Below are positions 25,001 through 37,423 of a stretch of 64,000 nucleotides of DNA, one piece after another. This DNA comes from Epiperipatus broadwayi. Lineage: Eukaryota > Onychophora > Udeonychophora > Euonychophora > Peripatidae. A program made the translations under genes and the position numbers. The stretch lies in NCBI GenBank assembly GCA_028023455.1, contig JAQFVV010006727.1:208501-272500 (forward strand), in the 5' to 3' direction. The notes below the pieces were generated by a model. The model was not told the DNA's origin. It did no database searches and saw nothing but the letters and a program-made list of their open reading frames with translations. Position 1 is the stretch's first letter. Every line of letters starts with the position of its first letter.

Positions 25001-26199
25001 ATTATTATTTTAATTATTTGTATCTGCCCCTAAAAATTCTTCTTTAAATTAAACAAAAGCATCTTAAAAAAATATCATGGCTTCTACTATACATGCCTCA
25101 AAATTTACCAAACCAATTTGAATATGATTTCAAATGCAGTCCACCAACACTATAAGGCTGAAAAAACTTGAAATATTGCATTGTTATCAAAACAGAACAT
25201 GTAAGCAAAATTTAAAGAAAATCATTTAGTAAAAGTATATTAAAATTTAATTACAAGATTTGACTGAAATAAACAAATTTTAAGTTAAATAAACTACTTT
25301 CAAAAAGATAAAAATGATTTGTTTTCAAAAAAAAATATCTTTAATCTGATAAACCCAGAAAATGAGATAAATAATATAATTAGTTTTTACAGTAATAAAT
25401 TAGTCTCTGCTTAAAAAATAAAAAATATTTCTCATTTTTCAATTATCTTTAGAAATTTCATTATTTTGAAATATAATTAAATAGAAGTTTTAAATATATT
25501 AATTTGATCAAATGTTTTTAAATTAACATAAAATCTATCAGCTTATACTTTTAAATCAAAGGAAAAAATAGTATTTATTTTTTTTACAATTAAAAGAAAA
25601 AATGATAATATTAAAATTTGTAAAATTTAATTATGTATTCTAATTTGGGCTAATTTATTTTGTGTATTGCATACCTATATATATCTATCAATTCTACTTT
25701 CTACAAGATAAAAGACTGTTTAATACTGTCAAACAGTATTATAACTTTATTTTCCATTTTAAATTTATATAACTATCATATAGGATTAGTGTCAATTCGA
25801 TAAGTGTTTATTTGGTGTATCCTAATTCAGCTATTGATTCAAAATCATTTATTTAATTCATCTTTTTTGTCTTGTGCCAATTTATCTTATTAGTACTATT
25901 AGCTGTTATATCTAGTAAATTATCAAGAATAATAGGATTGAATATATCCTTATAACTAATACATTTATTTTCACATCATTTAGATGTTTTTGTGACTTGT
26001 TTCAAATTTTGATTTTATATCTTAATGATAAGTATTTATGGTACTTTGTTTAAATTTTCATTATTATTATTCAAAAGTTCTATTTGATAAATAGCTAATT
26101 TCATATCAATTCATTGTTTTGAAGATTATCAAAATTTTCCTTTATAAAAATATATACTTTTTCATATAACAAAATTGTTATATCACCAATAATATATTT
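22081..26199. other. Gene-less, extremely AT-rich stretch
   Basis: Long A and T homopolymers and ATTATT tracts (for example 25000-25012). Apart from the 23.1-kb repeat fragment listed separately I recognise nothing. Confidence 0.5.
23095..23190. repeat. Dispersed repeat fragment, copy 1
   Basis: The segment with TACTTTTGGTGCTCAAATTT and CTGAGTAATAAAACATTT is matched, with about 80 percent identity over some 70 bp, by 53670-53745 in the same orientation. No coding content or promoter boxes are visible, so it is probably a terminal fragment of a retroposon not otherwise represented here. Confidence 0.6.
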
Positions 26200-27750
26200 T
26201 CATTCTGATTTTCAAATGATACTTTGCAGATAGATATACTGGAATTGCATCTATAATCCTGGAAGATATTTTACTCAGTCCACATTTATCAGATTTTGAT
26301 TTGTATTGACATGTTTTTGATTAGTATTCATTAGATTTTTGCTTTGTTTATAGCAGATATACTTCATCTGCATTCATATAAATTTAATGTGTATCTGGAA
26401 GATATACTTGATCAATTCAGGTTTTTTTTTCAGTTGAAGTTTGTTAGGTTGCAGTGAGTGGTCCACAACTTTTATGGTTGTTTGTATAATCTTTTATAAC
26501 TTCATCAACTTTCTTTCACATTCTGCAGATAAGAAATACTACAAATTAGATAAGATTAAATTTTTATTTTAATATGAAGACAATAAATATTACCAGTTTC
26601 AAATAAGAAATTGCCCTACTAAAATATCATTTTGAATTTTATTATATATATTCTTACTGCTTTCTCTTCATTGTTGATGACGACAACCATGAAAGTCTTC
26701 TCTAATGGAAAACTTGCAAATTTCTAATGCAATATTGTTGATATATATTCATAGTGTACTTCTGATACATTTCATGGTCACAAAATGTAAGTTAATATTA
26801 GTATATGAGAGTTCATGAATTAAGCAACTGGAAAATAACTATCAATAAGAATGGGGCATAGAACTTCTGATAGCTTCAGTGATTATAAACTTCCAGATAC
26901 ATGATATTTGGTATGGGTTCCATGAATTATTAGTACTTAGAAAGCAAGAACTTGAATTCTCAGCTTACTAAATTCTAATGCAGATCAATACCTTCAGAAA
27001 CATGTCCAATAAATATCTTTTACATTACCTTCAACAAGAAATTCCCCTGGAAACCATCACCAAAATCCACTTATCATCTATGGCTTTGATAATAATAAAA
27101 TTCAGCATTTGATTTAAAACTTCATTTATAATATTTATTTACTAGGCATAATATTTTGAATGATTATCAAATTCTACTGCAACTTGCTTTTATTTATTAC
27201 ATTCACTGCAACAATTATCAAATTGTTCTTAAAAATTTGTTTGATGTCTTTTTAAATAATAGAAATGCACTAAATTTTGTTGCCTTTATATGAAATAGAG
27301 ATTATACATCTGTTGTTATATCTCGAGATACTTCATTGTCAGTCCTATCTTCCATGAATGCAGTTTTTACCTTGGCCATAACCTGATGTTTTAATTTACT
27401 ATAATTTTTTTTTGCCTAATAGATGAAGATTTCAAATATTGCTATTTTTTCCACAATATTTAAAATTAAAATAAATACAAAATCAGATTTTATTTATTTA
27501 TGAACATGAACTTATTACCAAAATCTCATGATCAAACAAATGAACTTCATTTTTCTTTAGGAATTTATTTTATACACTTATTTTATGACATATTCCAAAG
27601 AATAAGTTTGTTGGGAGATCTCACATTTCCTTTTGTTTCTTTGATCTATAGTCATCATAAAGGTTGATGGGGTCTTAGATATGAACTAATATTGACTTTG
27701 CTAAGTAGAAGAATTGAATGTTCTCTGACAAAATAATGAGCTGAATCTAA
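26200..27750 (-). other. Degraded coding-like block of unknown origin
   Basis: Composition is again less extreme than its surroundings, and the minus strand gives short protein-like stretches separated by stops, such as LAKVKTAFMEDRTDNEVSRD (about 27325-27385) and GNFLLKVM followed by KIFIGHVSEGIDLH (about 26985-27055). I do not recognise a family. It may be an old transposon interior or processed pseudogene. Confidence 0.25.
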
Positions 27751-30150
27751 ATTAAACTTTAAATTTTATATTGTTTAACTCAATAGGTTTATAATAATAC
27801 TATAATTATCTTTTTAGGTAAGAAAATATTAATATATGATGTTTCTATTTTACAAAAATAAATTTTGCAGAAAAATTACAATTTTTAATAGCATGATCAA
27901 TTTTGTGGTTTTTATTATTGCTGTTCTTTCTGATTCTAAAATTAATTAATTACTTGTATTTTATACGCTTTTATATTAACTTGTGATGTCTGTATATTTT
28001 TTTCTAAATACACATTTTCTGTATATGTTTCTGTCTGTATATCCACATTTGAATTTTGCTTTGGTTTAAGATTTTTTTTTTTTTTAGTTTTAACCTTTTT
28101 TTGTTTTTAATTAAAAAAGTTTGATAAGATAAAAGATTTAATAAATAAAAGTTTTTTTTGTTCAGGAGTTTTTGCATCACATCTATATTGTCTTAATTAG
28201 CCTTTTTTACATCTTATTATTAAATCATGATTTTTGTCAGATTTTTTTTTTTTAATTTTATAACTAAAAAGTAAAAAATAAAATATGTAAAAAAAAGTTT
28301 TTTTAAAATAATGCTTTTATGTAAATAGTACCAACTAACTAAAAAGAAAAAAATATCAAAGCAATGCAATTAAAAATTAGAAGGAAAAAAATTTAATCTC
28401 AATTAATTTGCAGTTCTTGGAAAATATCAGAGATCTTTAAAATCCCGCCTTGGAAATTGCAGGAATATTATTTCATAAAAACATTGGAGGCATATTTAAT
28501 TTTTATGATTTATTTGAGTCTCAAATACCTTTTTGAAACAACACTATTTTTGAAATTTCCAATAGTTTTATAACAAGCCTAGATTTGTAAGATCTCATAT
28601 TTTTCAATAATGACAAATTAATTAAGAATCAGTTTCTTCTCATTTTTAATTGGATTACTTTATTTTTCTATTTTTTAGTCAGCTAGTATTGTTTGTATAA
28701 AAGCATTATTTAAAAAGTCATATATTATTTTATTTAATTATTAATTATGAGATTACTTTTTAATTATTTTAAATGTATGCTTGATAATTTGTATTATTTG
28801 TCATTGCACAAGAAAAATGGTTGGATGGAATGCGTAAATCAGCTATACTTAACATTTTTTTTTCTCAGACCACATATGCTTTCTAGATTATGTGGGCCGC
28901 AATACTACCTCACAATATGACAACGTAAAAAATAAACTAAATGTATATAAGTGCTTATTTAAAAGTTAATGTAATTTTTGATGTTAAGATATTTCATCAT
29001 TTATATTTGCTCATATGCTATTCTTAATATGCTATTCACATATCTGATTTTAGGGTAGAATGATTTTGCAAAGATAGGTTGATGCAAACAATATTGGCAA
29101 ACTTTCATACAGACTTATATTTTTCAGGCACTAAATTCCAAAATCCAGCATGCTTTTTCCCTCCCTTTTTTTAAATCTCTGGATTTATATCACTTTTGAG
29201 TTCAATGCACTCTTCAAATTGCTTTGCATAAACATATTCCGGGCAACTAGGTGTATATCATGGCTTCTAAATACCAGGGATTTTCTACATAATGCTTAGT
29301 ATTTCTTAAATCCGGTAAATCTGCTCTTAAATTCCTTATATAAAACAGCCAAATAATTTGAAATGAATGTATAGTTTTATAGAGAAATGTCAATATCATC
29401 TTATTTTGCTTTTATTATGGTTTGTGCCATGTAAGTATTTGAAACGCCTATTTTAGAAGGAATAAAGTTTTAATAATAATAGAAATATATTTTGTTTAAT
29501 AAAATTTATAGTAATTATATAAAAAATAGTCATTGATAGAAAGATTTTATGTTAAATAAAATTTAACTAATTAGTATTCAGTAGTTATTCATTTATAAAA
29601 TTAATTAATATATTTTATCCAATATAAAATCTCTATTCAGCATTGACTACTTTTTATATAATTAATATATATATATATTATTAAACATAAAATACATTTT
29701 TTCTAGTATAAATTTTACTTCTTAAAATATTCATATATATATATTGTAACCAATAAAAAGACCAATCAATGAATTGATCTTCCAACAATAATAACAAGAT
29801 AGGCTAATCAAACGATCAGCAAAAGGTTGGGCTAGCCCTTATGTTCCTCAAAGACAAATGCATCTAATAAGGAGGAGAGTGATCTGATTCTCTCTCTAAA
29901 ACAAATATAAACTTATGCAGTAAAAATTACATAAAAGTTAAGTTACTTCAAAATGTTCTTAATCAAATAAATCGTTTTTGAGCAAATTGGATCAAGCAAA
30001 ATAAAGTTTTGCTTAAATAAATCAGATATTTAGTTTAAACAGTGATGGTGTGATGTGATGTATTGCGGCTTCTCCTTAAACGATGTCAAGAATATCTCAG
30101 TAATTATGCCCAGATAAACCTGTTAGCCACTTTATTTTCCATTCCCCATT
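27751..30150. other. Gene-less AT-rich stretch
   Basis: Nothing recognised. A short GTGGGCCGCAATAC phrase near 28890 looks like a fragment of a transposon end but has no partner. Confidence 0.45.
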
Positions 30151-30291
30151 CTAAATTTTCCCATAATCTGCTCCATCCCATTTGCACAACATAATCTTTG
30201 TCAACTCTAAAACCTTTATATCTAAATCTCCTTTATCTTTTCCCAAACCCAGCATAAAAACCAATAATTCACTTTCTGTATAATCACTTTT
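30151..30291 (-). other. Fragment of unknown coding-like sequence
   Basis: The minus strand here reads FEKSDYTESELLVFMLGLGK and continues to KWDGADYGKI before a stop. The stretch has a normal amino-acid mix, unlike chance frames nearby, but is only about 50 codons and its upstream part is replaced by the family C repeat. I do not recognise it. Confidence 0.25.
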
Positions 30292-30500
30292 TTCAAAACT
30301 CTCCATACAGTAGTGCCACCTTGTGCCAACCAGAGTAATCAATGGATGCCAGAAGACTTGTGCATAAAATCCTCATCTAGTGCCTACTCATCCAAAATCC
30401 CCAGACTAGTTTCTGGCTTGTGGCCTTCGTCAGTGAAGAGCCTTGGATCTGAGAACACTGCACCTAGATCTTAGGATCTAATGCAACCCTCCAGCAGCCA
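30292..30500 (-). mobile_element. Repeat family C, single-arm copy
   Basis: Matches one arm of the palindrome at 14664-14985. On the minus strand it ends GGAGAGTTTTGAAAAAAG near 30285-30300, an A-rich tail that suits a retroposon. It contains the best-preserved family C hammerhead-like motif (30398-30439). Upstream it continues with a G-rich segment ending near 30500 that has no match in the window. Confidence 0.7.
30398..30439 (-). ncRNA. Hammerhead-ribozyme-like motif (type I, family C)
   Basis: Minus-strand order: stem I strand TCTTCA (30439-30434), CTGACGA (30433-30427), stem II with GGC/GCC pairing around the loop CACAA, GAAA (30413-30410), palindromic CTAG as a minimal stem III, U-C as positions 16.1 and 17, then TGGGGA (30403-30398). 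TCTTCA pairs with TGGGGA over six positions, two of them G-U. All core boxes fit CUGANGA...GAAA...UH. The pair that normally closes stem II is A-A here, which would weaken the fold. Confidence 0.65.
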
Positions 30501-33500
30501 CTTTTATCTCTACTTAGCTACAAAACTATGAGAATGAAATTGAAAACACAATAATATTTTCAATCTAAGCGCAATATATTTTGCCTATTTAATAACAGTT
30601 ATGTGCTAGCATAAGAGGTGGTGGTCATGTGATGTAATATAAAGTTTTTTAAAAAAAAAAAACAATTAAACCTCATAATCAAAATAATTCAGATCTCAAG
30701 GTTCTTGCTATAATAAATTCTTTAATAATCAATACAATCTTATTCTTTTTTTTTTAATTTCTTATATTAGCAATGAATGTGATCCTAGTGATAATAATAA
30801 GATATGATCTTATCGCTAAGATGATATCTCAGTACATCAAATAACTTAATTTTCAAATCAGTCATGCAAATTCTTATGTTAAAATAATTATAGTAGAATT
30901 ACTTTTGTGATTCTATGAGTAGACAAGGGATTTTGTTGCTACCTATATATTGCATAAACAGGTTCTCTTCTAATCTTCAACCAAAACAAAATAAAGTAAT
31001 CATAATCTTAATTCAAGATAAAATAATCTTATAAACTTCATTTAAGATAAAATAATCCTATCCATGGATATTATTTTAACATCAGCAATAAATTTAATAA
31101 AGTGACTTTATCATATTCTTGTATTCTTATATCATAATGATAATAAAATATGTGTGACTTTTGTGGACTTTCTGAGAATGCAGATGATGATTAGAGAAAT
31201 ACAAGTTTAAAGATTAATAATTAAAACAATATTTTATTGACACTAAATAGTATGACAAAAATAACCTTTAAGTTATTTTAATAAAATTATAATATTTCAG
31301 TTTAAAGTAGAATAAAAATTGTAGACACAAATCATCTTGATATGATTTCATATGAATTCATAAAGTTCTCTTATTTAATAATCTCACTTTTAATTGCATA
31401 ACTCCCTGTAGAAAATATATTTAATTTTTCTAAATAAAGATAAATATTGCCATTCTTGGAACACAATGAATTTGGAAGATATATAAATTTTATAGCCACA
31501 TAAATAATTATAAATTTATTAATAAAATATTTTATCAGGTTTTAAAAAACATCAGATATGCAAACTGAGCATATTAACACATAAAACCCATTCGGATATC
31601 AAGAGTTGAAACAAAGGTATGTTTGGCATTACACATGATCTTTTGGTATCACTTATGACTTTAAGAAAATCTCAGATAAACATCAAGAGATTTAAAAGCA
31701 AGGCAAAAACAAAATTATGGAATAAACTTACAATAAACACCTATATAAAAGCAATAAAGAATTAGGACCTTGGCTCTAATCTTAAAATACAAGAATAGAC
31801 CGTCAAAAAGGGGGCTTTCCTAAATAAAGCATTCTATGCCAAATATTAAAGACATAATAAAGCTCATTGGCATGATAAAAGAATTGTAAAATAGAAGTAA
31901 CACCACTATATCATAATAATAATGAATAAATGATCTGTATAACCAATAAAATATAGCAATAATAGCAAAATATGGCTAGGCATAATTTGTGGCTAAACAA
32001 TTTGATAATAAAAATGTACATCAACTTCTTGAATTCTTTCACACATTTATTCACATTCTAAATAACTCCACAATGGACATATAACAGTAATATTCTGAGA
32101 ACTTAACATGAGATACATATTAAAACTGTACATAATTAATACACAGAAAAATAAGAAATATAATACATATATAAATAAATATTTATATCCTTTTTACCAA
32201 ATAAAATTAACAGTCCTTAAGTCTTGACTTTCCATGCCATTTAACAGAATACAGCCTAATAAAGAGTCATTGGATATGCTGACGTCTTTACAGAATACCT
32301 GGACAATATTAAAGATTAAATTTAACAATAGGCAAATAAAATCAGGTATGTAGGATTATAAAACAGTGACATAGCTAAAATAACCATTATAAGTATTTTG
32401 TAACATGACATTAACAACTTAAATAAAACAATGAAATGCACAGTAATACGCATTGCATATATTTTTAAATATCGCACATTGAATAATACTTAACATTGTA
32501 GACCTTTTAAATAGCATGTTGAATGATTATAACCATTATAGATACTTTAAATAATATGTAGATAAATGATATTATTATTTCTTTTGAAATAGAATTTGTA
32601 ACTTCATGTACATAATATTAATGAGAGCAAACAATTTTATTAGAATAATGCAAAGTAATATATAAAATGCTGAGATGTAAATAAATTTTTAACATGAGAA
32701 TGATAATTTTTCTTTTATAAATAATATATGTTATAAACTAAAGAGCAGGTTCCAGGTGGCAATAGTAAAATATATTGTCTTGGCCAAATATTTTCAAATG
32801 GCAAGTAATCATATATAATCAATATAACAGTCTGTATTGGTAAAATGTAAATTAAAGAGCACTGAATCCAATTCATATATTTTTCATTTAAAAAATAAAA
32901 TATTTTATTAGCAAAAAAATGAAATCTATTTAGCATAATAATTATATTTCTGATATTGGAATAAACAAATGTCATTATACTATAGCATTCTGTATTGCCG
33001 ATTTGAACAGTAAATGCAAAAATTGACATCTGTCTATTCATGAAATATATTCATACTAAGTAAATATTGTATAATAATAAACAGTTAATAATAACTATTC
33101 ATTTTTGGAACATTTAAATAATGAAATAAATATTCCATCTATTTTAAAAATAACATCATAATAATACTTTTACAAGGGTCATTTTTAAAATACTTGGACA
33201 ATAATGGAATAGTCTCATTCAAAAAGGCATTCAAACATTTATAATTATTTATGAGCTTTATCATTTACATGGTCCTACTATTTCTGCTAACATTTTCAAT
33301 TTGATAGTAAATCAAATTAAGCCAAAAGAAAATGCTTTGTAAAATGATAGCAATATTCAACAGTTTAAAGAAAATGTAACATTTAGCTTTCTTGTAGAAA
33401 AGAACATATAAATTCTTTTTGAAGTTAGTGAGAAATAAGTCAAAAGTTCTGGCATTCAGCAATAAAATTATCATTTCAGACATAATTTACTCAGTTTAAA

Positions 33501-33678
33501 AACAGTAAATTATAAATTATAAATAGTTTTAGCTAATGCAATAATACTTTTGGTATAAATTTACTGTTGTATCTATCATTAAGACTACATATTGCTTCCA
33601 GAATTTAACATATTGATGAGAGATTTCTCATGAAAGATGTAGGTATTTGAAACATGATGGAGAAACCTAAGTTAAACA
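30501..33678. other. Gene-less AT-rich stretch
   Basis: No named repeat or gene. The frames at 32715-33041 and 33265-33483 are rich in Ile, Leu, Phe and Tyr and look like chance frames in AT-rich DNA. Confidence 0.5.
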
Positions 33679-33904
33679 CCTTAATACAGGGGTCTCCAAC
33701 CTTTTTGCACTTAAGAGCACATTCTATAATACCGGCCAGGTGGCGGGCAGCATTTATTTTTTCAATGTAAATTTATAGCTGGATATTGTTAATAATACTC
33801 ATAATGTACAAAAAAATATTTATTTCCAAAAATAAAATTTTAACATATAATTAACGTTTATATTTTTATGTAAATTAATAAATTATATATAATATTACAA
33901 GACA

Positions 33905-35940
33905 ATGTGATATTTGGCACTGCACTTCATTGGCAATTGCTTCATAATTAGAGGAATATGATGTTCCTGCTCATAAGCAATCATTAAGATGTTCATCACT
34001 CAGTCGAGAATTGTATTTTGATTTTATGATATTCATGGTTGAAAACAATGATTCACACAAGTATGTGGAACCAAAAAACGATTTTATTTTGTATGGTGCT
34101 CTTTTCAAGAATGGAAATTTATTTCTGTCAACTATATTCCAGAAGTTTTCATCTGATACATTGGATTTAAGACAATGTCATTCTGAAGATCCAAAATTTC
34201 TAACTCCAGTTCTTCTGCCCTAACTTGAAAAAGTTCTGCAATTTGTGCAGCTATTTTGGTTACATTTACTTGGTAAGTAAAAGGATTGACAAAAAAAGGT
34301 GACCATTGGCTCAATGATATTAAACTGTTGAAATCGTTTTTCAAACTGGTTTTGAAGTAATTGAAGACTGACAGCAAATGATAAAAAATCAATTTCAGCA
34401 TCACCTATCATTTTTTCCATATTTGGAAAATGTACAAATTTCTTCATTTGCAGATGTGATATCCACAAAACCAGTTTGGCTTTAAATGACTTTACAGATC
34501 CTATCATTGCAGATATATGTAGGTTTTTCCCTTGCAGCTGCAAGTTTGAATGATTCAATTTTTCCATTATGTCTGATGAAACCCACAAGCCAGGAAGAGT
34601 TTGTTAATTCAACAAAATTTTGATTTTTAGAATTGAGATAATTTTTTATTTTTTCAATTAAATTGACAAATCTTGAAAGAGTTTTACCCTTACTAAGCCA
34701 ACATACTTCATTATGAAGTACAAGATCCGGTTCTTCAGAATTTTCCAATAGGTCTTTAAAAAGACAGTGTTGTAAAGGGACTGCTTGTATAAGGTTCACT
34801 ATTATAATAACTACTTTCATAATATGTCCAAAGAGGAGTATCCTACCACACAAAACTTCCTGGTGGATAATGCAATGGTAAGACATAAAGTTAGGAAATG
34901 ATTTGTCTTTCTTGCAGTGGGCAATAAGTCCATAGACATTACCAACCATTACTGGTGCTCCATCAGTGGTCATCACTGACAGCTTGTGCAAAGGCATATC
35001 TATTGATTTTGCATATGTTCAAGAATATGTTGTAAATATCCTCACCTGTTGTTCATCCTTTCATTGGTAATATTTTTAATAATTCTTTTACACTAAAATC
35101 ACTAAATATCCTTCTCACCATAACTGTGCTGTGTCTGTTATGTCTGTAGACTCATCAAATTGTAGTGAGAACCATTCACATATCTCCAAATCCCTCTTCA
35201 ATTGATGTTTTTCTGAAGGTTTGTGATGATGGTGTTCTAGCTGTATTTTTATATTGGACTATTTCCATCATCTAATATGTGTGTTGAATGTCTTTAGAAA
35301 AGTTTAATTTTTAGTTAAATATTCCAAATGCATATTCAGTTGAATGCATTTGGAATATTTAACTAAAAATTAAACTTTTCTAAAGACATTCAACACACAT
35401 ATTAGATGATGGAAATAGTCCAATATAAAAATACAACCCTTTAATTGAGTTTGCAAGTCTTTTGAAATGTTGCGTATTCTTATTGTGGTGGTGTTATCAG
35501 GCAACTGTAAGTCTTGTATTGCTGACATAATCTCATGTTTTTTGGAAAATCCCTCAAATAAGCAATTGGCAGCAGTCAGAAATGCTTCTTTTAACAATTC
35601 CCCATCCTGGAAAGGCTTTTTCTTCTTTGTGAGCATGTGAGAAATTTTCAAAGAAGCAATAGTGACATTTTTAGATTTTACCACAGGCCTAATGAAAACT
35701 GACTGTTGGGCAGACAGGTTCTATTTTAGTTGAGATATTTTCTTCTTTCTTAATTAAGATTTAAGTGGATAGCTGGCATTAAAAATGGAATGGGTTGTCT
35801 GGAAGTGACATTCAATATTATGTTTTTTCACCACTGCAGCACTACTGCCACACAACAAACAAACACCTTTATCTTTTGACGAAACAATGTGATTCTTCCC
35901 AGTCAGTATTAAAATTATAAGTTCTTTGTCTTTTACTCAT
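33905..35940 (-). pseudogene. hAT transposase pseudogene (GTF2IRD2/ZBED-like)
   Basis: Reading down the minus strand: a start MSKRQRTYNF at 35940; a BED-type finger (VCLLCGSSAAVVKKHNIECH) around 35800-35870; KISHMLTKKKKPFQDGELLK and NISKDLQTQLK in the frame 35370-35684; after the SINE, RDLEICEWFSLQFDESTD; then the frame 34482-34997 with TDGAPVM, YHCIIHQEVLCG and LHNEVCWLSKGKTLSRF, the catalytic-core landmarks of this group; and a C-terminal end HLNDCL near 33980 with QCQISH near 33920. The landmark W-L-S-K-G-K is intact, but the frame is shifted several times and interrupted, so the gene is dead. Confidence 0.9.
35206..35438 (-). mobile_element. Palindromic (snap-back) copy of SINE family A inside the hAT element
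   Basis: A near-perfect palindrome centred near 35340. On the minus strand the last arm runs to the family A 3' end (CACAAACCTTCAG) plus AAAAACA at 35206-35219; the inverted arm lacks the terminal 30 or so nucleotides. Target duplications CTTCAATTGA (35196-35205) and CTTTAATTGA (35439-35448) differ at one base. Removing the insert and one duplication restores the hAT reading ...TQLK-RDLE..., confirming the boundaries. The tRNA head and ribozyme core are missing from this 5'-truncated copy. Confidence 0.9.
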
Positions 35941-36379
35941 TTTGGGGTTAGAATTTTTGAAATTTGATCTTTGAAAAATAAAGAGTAATTCAATTTGTTC
36001 TGAATCAGACTCCGCTTAGTATTTTTCAAAATGGCGAACTTGTATGCGCAGATTTAATTTATAAACATGCGCAAAGCAGAGAGATTGGTATCTGTGTTAA
36101 CTTTATTTATTCTGTACTAGTGCAGTGTGAAGAGAAAGATTGCACTTGGCAGACCAAGAGATAGGCACTTTTATGCTGTAAAAGTATAGTATGCTCTATA
36201 ATTTGGTTACAATATAATACAATAATTATAAAAAATTTTAAAAATTAAATTTATTTGTATTAGATAAATAATTTTTTATCGTGTTTGGATAATGGTGGTC
36301 ACACATAAAATGGTCTGCAGGTCCCATGGTGCCTGTGGACATAAGGTTGGGGACCCCTGCCCTAATAGCATGGTAATTT

Positions 36380-37333
36380 GACTAACATAGAATCATATGC
36401 AGGCAAAGAAATGAAATGAAATTATGAAGAGTGAAGTTAAAGTGTGGTGGTCAAAACTTAAATACTTTAGTCACATGACAGATAATTATCTAGATGATTG
36501 ACAATCAAGTAATTAATTTGTGACCTAACTCTAAAACAGTTCAAAATGGTTTTGTTGCTAAATTAAAGATTCTAAATATAAATTACAACACAATGTCTAC
36601 AAAAGCAGACTAAACAATAAATGAAAATTACATTATCTATTACTTTAAGTATTTTATAAATTATTTAATAAATAAAAAAAGAACACTAATAATAATTTAC
36701 AATACTCTTTTTAATATTTACTAAGACAATAAACCTAAAGCTTGTGCAGTTAAAAATGCACAGGTAGGACCTCTACAGGTCTTAACCACAAGCTTATGCA
36801 TTGGAAGAAAAGAGGGGAACCCTTCTTTACTTCAACCTACTTTCTATATAAGTAGGTGAAGCTGAAGCGGTTAGATCTGAGAGCGTGAAGCCATTCAATA
36901 CTCTTTAAAATTCTGAGAATATTGATTTAGTTGCTAAAATATTAAATTATTTTAATCCTTTCCTGATTCCTGGTCCACATATGTACCACTAAGTTTTATG
37001 TCAAGACAACATTTTTAATTGGGTTAAATTTGGTTTATATGCATGCCATTTAATTTGCTAATGTGTCAGCAATGTGTTCACATCTGCACAGATGCAAAAC
37101 ATTATACCATTATATTTGTTCACTTTACTCGATCACATTAAGTGATGCAGCATATTTAGTGATTGTTTTCATTGAAATTAGTGTGAAAATATTAGTAATT
37201 AGTTTGAAAATTTAACAAGTAACAGTTGTTTGTATATTTAAAAGATAAGTGCAATTAAACTAATTGTACAATTGGTTAATTATTCTTGCATTCATCTATC
37301 TGGTACTTATGTGCAGTGTTAATCTCAGAAAGT

Positions 37334-37335
<2 letters not shown>
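36380..37335. other. Gene-less stretch
   Basis: Contains a small inverted pair (AAGCTTGTG at about 36738 and CACAAGCTT at about 36787) and otherwise nothing recognisable. Confidence 0.4.

Positions 37336-37405
<70 letters not shown>
37336..37405. repeat. (TA)n microsatellite
   Basis: About 35 TA units interrupted once by a C near 37370. It borders the 5' side of the piggyBac pseudogene and generates the Tyr-Ile repeats in overlapping frames on both strands. Confidence 0.97.
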
Positions 37406-37409
<4 letters not shown>

Positions 37410-37423
37410 CCTTAGTATTTGCA

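Larger units (their letters stand above)
33687..36359 (-). mobile_element. hAT-superfamily DNA transposon, 2673 bp, split by a SINE
   Basis: Ends CAGGGGTCTCCAACC (33687-33701) and GGTTGGGGACCCCTG (36345-36359) are 15-bp inverted repeats with one mismatch. They are flanked by 8-bp duplications CCTTAATA (33679-33686) and CCCTAATA (36360-36367), seven of eight identical, as expected for hAT. The minus-strand transposase is broken by frameshifts and by the palindromic SINE at 35206-35438. It is a different family from the hAT element at 16.3 kb. Confidence 0.93.
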
